Assembly (NCBI GenBank): GCA_002703265.1
Contig: NZTZ01000031.1
Coordinates: 11,904-17,230, forward strand
Source of the DNA: Chloroflexota bacterium
GTDB taxonomy: Bacteria; Chloroflexota; Dehalococcoidia; Lucifugimonadales; Lucifugimonadaceae
Direction of reading: 5' to 3'
DNA: 5,327 nt
Shown in pieces: positions 1 through 4,959 of the stretch. Positions within the stretch are counted from its first letter, which is position 1, and each line of letters starts with the position of its first letter. The notes beneath the pieces are model-generated. The model did not search any database, was not told where the DNA came from, and saw nothing but the letters and a program-made list of their open reading frames with translations. The translations under genes and the position numbers were made by a program.

Positions 1-491
1 GGAGTTTGAACATTTCCTCGGTGCATATCTCCTAAACCTCGTGGTTTTCTTCCTCCATGAGAAGCTATATTTACAATTTTTCCGTACTTATTATTTTTCA
101 TATGATCAACAATTGCATCTGCACTATTTACCACTCCAATTACATTTACATCAAAAGTATCATCCCAATCTTTTTTAGAATAATTTTTTCTTTCAGCAAA
201 TCCTTCAGCTCCTATAACTCCAGCATTTGATACTAAAATATCAATTTTTCCAAATTTATTTATAGTTTTATCTCTAAATTTCTCTATGTCTGATAATTTA
301 GTTACATCAACTGAGTCAAAAATGAATTCTTTAGAAAGACTCATAGCAGTTTTTTCAGCTGATTCTCCATATAAATCACATAAAGCTAAGGTTGCTCCTC
401 TATCGTGTAATATTTTGGAAATACCTGTCCCTATACCGCTACCTGCTCCTGTGACAATTGCGACTTTTCCTTCTAAATCTTTATTTGGCAT
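1..491 (-). CDS. Short-chain dehydrogenase/reductase (SDR), 3' part cut by window edge
   Basis: This is the N-terminal 163 residues of a classical SDR, a cytoplasmic NAD(P)-dependent oxidoreductase; the C-terminus lies beyond the left edge. I read it directly on the minus strand from the ATG at 491-489. Visible motifs are the nucleotide-binding TGAGSGIG (residues 14-21), an acidic residue D39 after strand beta-2 that favours NAD over NADP, D62-V63, NAG (89-91), the structural/catalytic N116, and the active-site Ser S144 in NIAS. The catalytic YxxxK is not seen before the edge. In most classical SDRs the Tyr falls about 13 residues after the Ser; here that position is H157, so the loop appears lengthened. 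The ATG is preceded by AAGAGG at a 6-nt spacing, and a promoter-like sequence lies in the 67-nt gap upstream. The substrate cannot be told: 3-oxoacyl-ACP reductase, sugar or alcohol dehydrogenases all share these motifs. Family assignment is sure, specific function is not. Confidence 0.93.
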   Translation of the reverse strand, partial: MPNKDLEGKVAIVTGAGSGIGTGISKILHDRGATLALCDLYGESAEKTAMSLSKEFIFDSVDVTKLSDIEKFRDKTINKFGKIDILVSNAGVIGAEGFAERKNYSKKDWDDTFDVNVIGVVNSADAIVDHMKNNKYGKIVNIASHGGRKPRGLGDMHRGNVQT

Positions 492-497
492 ACCACA

Positions 498-503
498 CCT
501 CTT
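498..503 (-). promoter_or_regulatory. Ribosome binding site of the SDR gene
   Basis: AAGAGG reads on the minus strand 6 nt upstream of the ATG at 491-489. It supports this start, which also puts the TGxxxGxG motif at the usual distance from the N-terminus. Confidence 0.6.
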
Positions 504-521
504 AATCTTAAAATTATTAAG
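501..521. repeat. Short inverted repeat near the SDR transcription start
   Basis: CTTAAT (501-506) and ATTAAG (516-521) form a perfect 6-bp inverted repeat around a 9-nt spacer. It sits just downstream of the predicted -10 and ahead of the ribosome binding site. It could be an operator or a weak leader hairpin, but in DNA this AT-rich it could also be chance. Confidence 0.25.
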
Positions 522-522
522 A

Positions 523-551
523 AGTATAAGGAGTATGAATAATAATAGCAA
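523..551 (-). promoter_or_regulatory. Predicted sigma70-type promoter for the SDR gene
   Basis: On the minus strand the -10 box is TATACT (528-523, 5 of 6 to consensus) and the -35 box is TTGCTA (551-546, 4 of 6), separated by exactly 17 bp. Transcription would start near 516, giving a leader of about 25 nt before the ATG at 491. This suggests the SDR gene can be transcribed apart from the two genes upstream of it. No clear terminator precedes it, so read-through is also possible. AT-rich DNA produces such matches easily, hence the modest confidence. Confidence 0.4.
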
Positions 552-558
552 ACAAATA

Positions 559-1116
559 TTACTTATTAAATAAATTAAGTATTTTGTCTCTAAAAAAATT
601 CTTTCCTAAGCTCATATTTTTAACCCAATTATCTCCTGCTTCTGCATCGGCATTATCAGATATGAACTTAAAACACATGAAATCTAATTTATTGATCAAA
701 CAAACTTTAGCAATTGCATACGCTTCCATATCTACCAAATCTGTTTGCAGTGCTTGATTGGAACTTACAAAACTATCTCCCGTGCCACATGAAACTCCTT
801 TTTCATCTAAAGAAATTTGATTGATATCGTCTAAAGGAGTTTCTCCTACCATAAAGCCCAAATCAGTAACATCCATATCCCTTTGATAAAAACTAGTCAC
901 TTGATGTAATCCTGAAAGGTTTTTATTTAATGCACCTGCACTTCCATAATTTATAACTAATTTAGGATTTGTTTTGTAAATAACTTCAGCAGTCTTGAGA
1001 GTAGCATTTATTTTACCTACTCCTGAATAAAATATCTTAAATTCAGGGAGAATTGTTTCTGGCAATTCTTCTTCTAAAGCAACTATGATTGCTATATCAT
1101 CTTTACTATATTTCAT
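559..1116 (-). CDS. MTA/SAH nucleosidase-like protein (PNP/UDP phosphorylase family)
   Basis: A 185-residue member of the purine nucleoside phosphorylase/nucleosidase superfamily, closest in motif pattern to 5'-methylthioadenosine/S-adenosylhomocysteine nucleosidase (mtnN), which cleaves adenine from MTA and SAH in the cytoplasm. Visible are ALEEEL (13-18, with the family's acidic residue), SGVGKINA (31-38), GSAGAL (58-63), DMDVTDLGF (80-88, matching the DADVTAFGY segment of E. coli MTAN as I recall it), GTGDSFV (111-117), VDMEAYAIA (128-136, ribose-binding Glu E131) and ISDNAD (152-157, with the catalytic Asp). The catalytic set is therefore complete, although the protein is about 45 residues shorter than the usual 230. 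An in-frame ATG at 1143 would add 9 residues, but the ATG at 1116 fits the family's N-terminus and lies 1 nt after the upstream TAA. A GGAGG at 1135-1131 could serve it, though at a long 14-nt spacing. Futalosine hydrolase or another nucleosidase remains possible. Confidence 0.85.
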   Translation of the reverse strand: MKYSKDDIAIIVALEEELPETILPEFKIFYSGVGKINATLKTAEVIYKTNPKLVINYGSAGALNKNLSGLHQVTSFYQRDMDVTDLGFMVGETPLDDINQISLDEKGVSCGTGDSFVSSNQALQTDLVDMEAYAIAKVCLINKLDFMCFKFISDNADAEAGDNWVKNMSLGKNFFRDKILNLFNK

Positions 1117-1117
1117 T

Positions 1118-2032
1118 TTATGAAGAAAAGCCTCCAGGTGCATAATCTAGGCTGACTCCAGCTCTATCAGCAATAATTTTTCTGACGATACCTGAATTTT
1201 TTTTACCCCATCCTTTATTCATAGCCTCAATAATATTTTGCTCAAAAATATTTGCCATATCTAAAGGGACCTTATTTTCTCTGGCCATTTCACAAGCAAG
1301 TCGAATGTCTTTAGCTGCCAGTTCCAAGAAAAATGACATTTCATCTCCCTCAAAATTATATTCTTGAGATGCTTTCCAATTATCAAAGGGAGGATTTTTT
1401 GCTGAGGCACATCTAGATATAGCATCAATTAATGTGTCTAAGTCCATCCCTGCTTTTACACCTGAAGTTAATACTTCTGTTGTAATTCCTAACAATAATC
1501 CACTGAATAATTGATGTGATAGCTTACAAATTGTTCCACTTCCAACCGGACCACAATAAATAGCTTTATCTCCCATGGCATCTAATACAGGTTTTATTTT
1601 TTTATAAGTACTTTCATTTCCTCCAACCATAATCGACATATCTTTATTAATAGCTCCAATTACTCCGCCACTTACTGGACAATCTAAAAACTCAACACCT
1701 TTTTCATCAAATATTTTGTGTAATTTCTTAACCATAGACAAGGAGTTTGTTGAGGCATCGAGAAGTATTGTTCCAGGTTTTACTGATTCAATTATCCCGT
1801 CTTTTCCTGTAGATACCTTTTCTACATCTTGAGGCATGGGTAAACTCATGAATAAAATATCTTTATCCTGTGCACATTCAGAAGGAGTCTCAGCCCACTT
1901 TCCTCCATTTTCTAATATATCTACTGCAGCTTCCTGATTTAAATCACATACTGTAAACTCACTAGCGTATTCCTGAATATGTTTAGCCATAGGTTTACCC
2001 ATATTTCCTACACCAATCCATCCTATTTTCAT
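1118..2032 (-). CDS. NAD(P)-dependent beta-hydroxyacid dehydrogenase (3-hydroxyisobutyrate dehydrogenase family)
   Basis: A 304-residue full-length member of the beta-hydroxyacid dehydrogenase family, which oxidises 3-hydroxyisobutyrate, tartronate semialdehyde, 4-hydroxybutyrate or similar small acids in the cytoplasm. The N-terminal Rossmann domain begins with GWIGVGNMGKPMA (4-16). D30 ends the second strand and favours NAD over NADP. The substrate-binding motif DCPVSGG is at 117-123. The catalytic lysine is K170 in GSGTICKL (164-171), and the conserved C-terminal KDIRLA is at 241-246. Position K+3, an Asn in well-studied members, is H173 here, so the substrate may differ from textbook 3-hydroxyisobutyrate. 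It is the first gene of a leftward unit, with AGGGAG 6 nt before its ATG, and the nucleosidase follows 1 nt after its TAA. Family membership is firm, but the exact substrate cannot be chosen from sequence and neighbours, so no symbol is given. Confidence 0.93.
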   Translation of the reverse strand: MKIGWIGVGNMGKPMAKHIQEYASEFTVCDLNQEAAVDILENGGKWAETPSECAQDKDILFMSLPMPQDVEKVSTGKDGIIESVKPGTILLDASTNSLSMVKKLHKIFDEKGVEFLDCPVSGGVIGAINKDMSIMVGGNESTYKKIKPVLDAMGDKAIYCGPVGSGTICKLSHQLFSGLLLGITTEVLTSGVKAGMDLDTLIDAISRCASAKNPPFDNWKASQEYNFEGDEMSFFLELAAKDIRLACEMARENKVPLDMANIFEQNIIEAMNKGWGKKNSGIVRKIIADRAGVSLDYAPGGFSS

Positions 2033-2038
2033 TTATAA

Positions 2039-2044
2039 CTCCCT
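2039..2044 (-). promoter_or_regulatory. Ribosome binding site of the beta-hydroxyacid dehydrogenase gene
   Basis: AGGGAG reads on the minus strand 6 nt before the ATG at 2032-2030 and confirms that start. Confidence 0.65.
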
Positions 2045-2047
2045 ACT

Positions 2048-2078
2048 ATTTGATTTACATACTATACGAAAATCAAAT
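2048..2078. repeat. 9-bp inverted repeat in the divergent promoter region (possible operator)
   Basis: ATTTGATTT (2048-2056) and AAATCAAAT (2070-2078) are perfect reverse complements separated by 13 nt. The spacer contains TATAGT, the best -10 candidate for the leftward operon. A further direct copy of AATCAAAT lies at 2134-2141, inside the candidate glyS promoter. Arms about two helical turns apart around a -10 would suit a dimeric regulator, but no regulator gene is in the window and AT-rich DNA raises the chance expectation. Confidence 0.4.
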
Positions 2079-2089
2079 TAGATAATAAT
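2061..2089 (-). promoter_or_regulatory. Weak predicted promoter for the leftward dehydrogenase-nucleosidase operon
   Basis: On the minus strand TATAGT (2066-2061) matches the -10 consensus at 5 of 6 positions and would start transcription about 22 nt before the ATG. No good -35 is found at 16-18 bp; the 17-bp position holds ATTATT. It may rely on an activator or simply be weak. Confidence 0.3.
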
Positions 2090-2116
2090 TTTTTTTATTT
2101 AAAAAATTGATCTATT

Positions 2117-2146
2117 TTGAATTCTTATTCCCTAATCAAATATATA
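2117..2146 (+). promoter_or_regulatory. Predicted promoter for glyS
   Basis: TTGAAT (2117-2122, 4 of 6 to the -35 consensus) and TATATA (2141-2146, 4 of 6) are 18 bp apart, giving a start near 2153 and a leader of roughly 29 nt. A competing -10, GATAAT at 2155-2160, has no -35 at a suitable distance. The leader is too short for a T-box or a glycine riboswitch. Confidence 0.35.
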
Positions 2147-2169
2147 AAAACTGAGATAATCTTAACAAC

Positions 2170-2175
2170 AAGGAG
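2170..2175 (+). promoter_or_regulatory. Strong ribosome binding site that fixes the TTG start of glyS
   Basis: AAGGAG lies 6 nt upstream of the TTG at 2182. No in-frame ATG lies near enough to be served by it, so it decides in favour of the TTG initiator. Confidence 0.75.
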
Positions 2176-2181
2176 TAAATT

Positions 2182-3633
2182 TTGGAAAAGAATAAATATA
2201 AATTACAAGATTTAGAAAAATTAGTCTCATTGGCAAAAAGAAGAGGAATTATATTTCCTTCAAGTGAAATATATGGTGGATTAGCTTCTGTATGGGATTA
2301 TGGTCCTATTGGAGTTGAAATAAAGAGAAATGTAAAAAATCTTTGGTGGAAATCATTCGTAACAGAAAGAGAAGATATATTCGGTATAGATGCATCAATA
2401 TTAATGCATCCCAATGTGTGGAAAGCCTCTGGTCATCTAGATTCTTTTTCAGATCCGCTTGTGGAATGTTCTGTTACAGGGAAAAGATACAGAGAAGATC
2501 ATATATTTATCGTAGAAATTGAAACTAAAAAAGAAAAAAAAATCATTTCAGTTGAAGCATCCGATGAAGAAGAAGCAAGAAGTTTATTAAAAGACAAAGT
2601 AATAAAAATTACTAATCTTCCAAATAGTGAGAGAAAAGAAAATCCTTCACCTGATGGGGGGATACTATCAGAAGCCAGAAATTTCAATCTAATGTTTAAA
2701 ACTTTCATTGGACCTGTTGAAGACTCATCCTCAACTGTTTATCTACGACCAGAAACTGCTCAAGCAATGTTTGTTAATTTCCTTAACGTTCTGAATACTT
2801 CAAGAAAAAAAATACCTTTTGGAATTGCTCAACAAGGGAAATCATTCAGAAATGAAATAACTCCAGGTAACTTCACATTTAGAACAAGGGAATTTGAGCA
2901 AATGGAAATGGAATTTTTCTGTAGCCCTGATGAAGATGAAAAATGGCACGAATATTGGATAGACTTTTCAATGGAGTGGTTCAAAAAATTTGGAATTAGA
3001 GAAGAAAACTTGATGATTAGAAAACACGGAAAAGAAGAACTCCCTCATTATTCCAAAGCTAGTTCTGATATTGAATATTTATTCCCGTGGAGTTGGGGAG
3101 AATTGGAGACAATTTCTAACAGAACTGACTACGACTTGAAGGCACATTCTGAACTTTCAGGCAAAGATTTATCTTATTTTGATCAAGAAAACAACAAACG
3201 ATACACTCCTTATGTAATAGAACCTGCGATGGGTGCTGATAGAAGTGTTCTTGCTTTTCTTTGCGATGCATACTGCGAAGAAGAAACTGAAAAAGAAACA
3301 AGAACATTATTAAAGTTACATCCTGAGATTTCTCCAATACAAATAGCTGTACTTCCATTATCAAGGAATGAAAAGCTATCTGAATATAGTAGAAAAATCT
3401 TTGAGAATATAAATAAAAAATTTACAGCACAATACGACGATACTCAATCTATTGGTCGAAGGTATAGAAGACAGGATGAAATTGGGACACCTTTATGTGT
3501 AACAATTGACTTTGAAAGTGTTGAAGAAGATGACTCTGTAACCATCCGACATAGGGATACTATGAAACAAATAAGAGTAAGCTCAGATAAATTATTAGAT
3601 GCAATAAATGATCAGATTAATTCCTTTTCATAA
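2182..3633 (+). CDS. glyS: Glycyl-tRNA synthetase, dimeric (single-chain) type
   Basis: A class II aminoacyl-tRNA synthetase of 483 residues that attaches glycine to tRNA-Gly; the single-chain form works as a homodimer in the cytoplasm. Visible are the N-terminal SSEIYGG (27-33) and WDYGPIGVEIKRN (38-50), RYREDH (102-107), FNLMFKT (168-174), LRPETAQAMFVNF (188-200), the motif 2 region with FRNE (222-225) and RTREFEQMEMEFF (234-246), and the motif 3 sequence GADRSVLAFL (351-360) with its ATP-binding arginine R354. The anticodon-binding domain starts near PIQIAVLPLS (385-394) and runs to the end. Length is about normal for the bacterial dimeric type. The lysine- and glutamate-rich insertion at about 108-165 is unlike typical homologues in detail. 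Translation starts at TTG, set by the AAGGAG 6 nt upstream. Its 3' end overlaps the downstream lipoprotein gene by 26 nt, which suggests one transcript. Identification is essentially certain. Confidence 0.98.
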   Translation: MEKNKYKLQDLEKLVSLAKRRGIIFPSSEIYGGLASVWDYGPIGVEIKRNVKNLWWKSFVTEREDIFGIDASILMHPNVWKASGHLDSFSDPLVECSVTGKRYREDHIFIVEIETKKEKKIISVEASDEEEARSLLKDKVIKITNLPNSERKENPSPDGGILSEARNFNLMFKTFIGPVEDSSSTVYLRPETAQAMFVNFLNVLNTSRKKIPFGIAQQGKSFRNEITPGNFTFRTREFEQMEMEFFCSPDEDEKWHEYWIDFSMEWFKKFGIREENLMIRKHGKEELPHYSKASSDIEYLFPWSWGELETISNRTDYDLKAHSELSGKDLSYFDQENNKRYTPYVIEPAMGADRSVLAFLCDAYCEEETEKETRTLLKLHPEISPIQIAVLPLSRNEKLSEYSRKIFENINKKFTAQYDDTQSIGRRYRRQDEIGTPLCVTIDFESVEEDDSVTIRHRDTMKQIRVSSDKLLDAINDQINSFS

Positions 3634-4123
3634 AAAAAATATAAAAATTTTCTTCTCTCTGAGTTTTCTAATCTTGTTAAGTTGCAGCCAAGATCTTAAT
3701 AAATCAAATTTTTATGATCTACCATTTTCTAATCAAACAATTTTTGAAGACGAGATTGATTTTTCTTCATTCGAAAACAATAATATATTGTTAAACTTTT
3801 GGTTCCCGTCTTGCCCTCCTTGTGTATATGAGCTAGAAATATTGGATAGAATTAACTCAAAATCATCAGCTACAAAAGTTATAGGAGTCCAAGTTTTAGG
3901 TTTGGATACTAAAGAAGATGGAAAGAGAATGTTTTTGAATAAAGGGATTAGTTATCCATCAGTTGCAGATGAAAAAGATAAAGTTGTTTCAACTTTGGAT
4001 ATAACAGTTTTTCCAACTACTATTTTATTTGATAAAAACGGTAAAGAATATAAGAGATGGTTAGGAATTATAGATGAAGAGTTAGTCTTTGAATCCGTTA
4101 AAGAATTGGAAAATTCAAAATGA
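3608..4123 (+). CDS. Thioredoxin-fold (TlpA/ResA-like) lipoprotein
   Basis: A 171-residue exported protein. It has a basic N-region (K9, K10, K13), a hydrophobic segment (14-25) and a lipobox LLSC with the lipidated cysteine at C26, so it is probably anchored to the outer face of the cytoplasmic membrane. The rest is a thioredoxin-like domain with the active site FWFPSCPPC (64-72, redox cysteines C69 and C72) and the cis-proline segment FPTT (P136). This is the pattern of TlpA/ResA/CcmG proteins, which reduce disulfides in apocytochrome c or copper-binding partners. The glycine-rich linker common after the lipobox is absent. The ATG at 3608 overlaps the end of glyS by 26 nt and has no strong ribosome binding site, so translation may be coupled to glyS. 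No ATG, GTG or TTG downstream would keep a whole signal peptide. It overlaps the next gene by ATGA, implying the two products work together. Fold and export are clear; the partner is not known. Confidence 0.88.
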   Translation: MIRLIPFHKKNIKIFFSLSFLILLSCSQDLNKSNFYDLPFSNQTIFEDEIDFSSFENNNILLNFWFPSCPPCVYELEILDRINSKSSATKVIGVQVLGLDTKEDGKRMFLNKGISYPSVADEKDKVVSTLDITVFPTTILFDKNGKEYKRWLGIIDEELVFESVKELENSK

Positions 4124-4512
4124 ATCAGATAATTTTTACATTTTTTTTATGGCTACATAGTATGTCTGCAGGTATTTGGCTTGGAGGTTCTTTACTGTAT
4201 CTAATAAAATCTTACAAATATAAAGATAAAAAAATATCTTCTCTGGATTTCATATCTGACTATAACTCAGTTCTTCTTGTTTCTAGTATATTATTATTTT
4301 TCTCTGGTGTGATTATTGCATTTGATAGATTGACTTACGGAGATTATTCTTCATCGAAGGCCATTTTACTTCTTATTAAAGTTTTACTTACTTTTGTAGT
4401 GCTTTTCTTGACTTGGAATAATAGAAACGCTGTGAAAGAAAATAAAATTAATCCTTCAATATTTATTTCCATGATTATTTACTTAATTGCTACTATTTTG
4501 AGCGTTTATTAA
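4120..4512 (+). CDS. Four-helix integral membrane protein, CopD/DUF2269-like
   Basis: A 130-residue hydrophobic protein with four likely transmembrane segments at about 4-27, 50-67, 81-99 and 112-129, separated by short lysine-rich loops. The first helix carries WLHSMSAGIWLGG (11-23). That resembles the WLHxxxAxxWxGG pattern I associate with CopD-type copper-resistance proteins and related four-helix bundles, some of which bind heme or metal through paired histidines. H13 is the only histidine in this protein, so a bis-His heme site within one chain is not possible. Its start overlaps the lipoprotein stop by 4 nt (ATGA), so the two are probably translationally coupled. The gene ends inside the convergent folK gene, with 30 nt of antisense overlap. 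The link to copper or heme is inference from one motif. The membrane topology and the reality of the gene are well supported. Confidence 0.8.
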   Translation: MNQIIFTFFLWLHSMSAGIWLGGSLLYLIKSYKYKDKKISSLDFISDYNSVLLVSSILLFFSGVIIAFDRLTYGDYSSSKAILLLIKVLLTFVVLFLTWNNRNAVKENKINPSIFISMIIYLIATILSVY

Positions 4513-4959
4513 CAATTGGTTGATTGTTTTATTGGTTATAGGATCTAAAAAATTAGGTGCTATATCATTAAGGGGTTCTAGTACAAATAATCTCTCTCTA
4601 AATCTAGGATGAGGTACTACCAAATCTTTTTTATTAATAATTTGATTGCCAAAAAAAATTATATCTATATCAATTTCCCTTGGTTCATTTCTTATACTCG
4701 ATCTAACTCTTCCAAGTTCTTTTTCAATTTTATTAATCTCAATTAATAAATTTTCTGCAGATTCAAAAAAATTGATTTCTAGAGCTAAATTCAAAAAATT
4801 ACTCTGCTCAATCTGAACTTTATAAGGAACTGTTTCATAAATTTTAGAAATATTTTTTATTTCAGAAATTTTTTCTAGATAATCTATACAATTAGAAATA
4901 TTATTTTCACGATTACCTAAATTTGTGCCAACAGATAAATATACTTTTGAATAATTCAT
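4483..4959 (-). CDS. folK: 2-amino-4-hydroxy-6-hydroxymethyldihydropteridine pyrophosphokinase (HPPK)
   Basis: HPPK transfers pyrophosphate from ATP to 6-hydroxymethyl-7,8-dihydropterin, making the substrate that dihydropteroate synthase uses next in folate synthesis. The 158-residue length is typical. Visible are the N-terminal YLSVGTNLGNRENN (7-20), YETVPY (41-46), FLNLALE (55-61), GRVR (83-86), PREIDIDI (93-100) with the two magnesium-binding aspartates D97 and D99, VVPHPRFRERLFVLEPL (114-130) and NDIAP (131-135). Its ATG overlaps the folP stop as ATGA, so the two genes form one leftward unit with likely translational coupling; no strong ribosome binding site is seen. Its last 30 nt, including the stop, are antisense to the convergent membrane-protein gene. 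Identification is secure. Confidence 0.97.
   Translation of the reverse strand: MNYSKVYLSVGTNLGNRENNISNCIDYLEKISEIKNISKIYETVPYKVQIEQSNFLNLALEINFFESAENLLIEINKIEKELGRVRSSIRNEPREIDIDIIFFGNQIINKKDLVVPHPRFRERLFVLEPLNDIAPNFLDPITNKTINQLLINAQNSSN
4511..4530 (+). terminator. Weak candidate terminator after the glyS operon
   Basis: AACAAT (4511-4516) and ATTGTT (4523-4528) can form a 6-bp stem around TGGTTG, followed by a short T run interrupted after 4530. The stem begins within the TAA of the membrane-protein gene. It has only one G-C pair and would be weak, so it may be chance. No better hairpin is visible between the converging operons. Confidence 0.2.

Noticed and set aside
286..573. Open frame of 95 codons on the plus strand
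   Set aside because: It lies antisense to the SDR gene and the intergenic promoter and has no ribosome binding site. The minus-strand product has clear SDR motifs.
1117..1143. Upstream ATG at 1143 as start of the nucleosidase
   Set aside because: It adds nine residues ahead of the family's usual N-terminus and overlaps the upstream gene by 26 nt. The ATG at 1116 directly follows the upstream stop.
2141..2181. Riboswitch or T-box leader ahead of glyS
   Set aside because: The space between the predicted transcription start and the TTG is about 30 nt, and there is no T-box consensus or terminator hairpin.
2527..2542. A6-G-A9 tract in glyS as a programmed slippage or frameshift site
   Set aside because: The frame is intact through it and the protein is full length. 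It simply encodes a lysine-rich loop in very AT-rich DNA.
2499..2708. Open frame of 69 codons on the minus strand inside glyS
   Set aside because: Antisense shadow of the conserved GlyRS frame; low-complexity Ser/Leu/Phe product with no recognisable motif.
3116..3364. Open frame of 82 codons on the minus strand inside glyS
   Set aside because: Antisense to GlyRS motif 3 and the start of the anticodon domain; no recognisable motif and no start signal.
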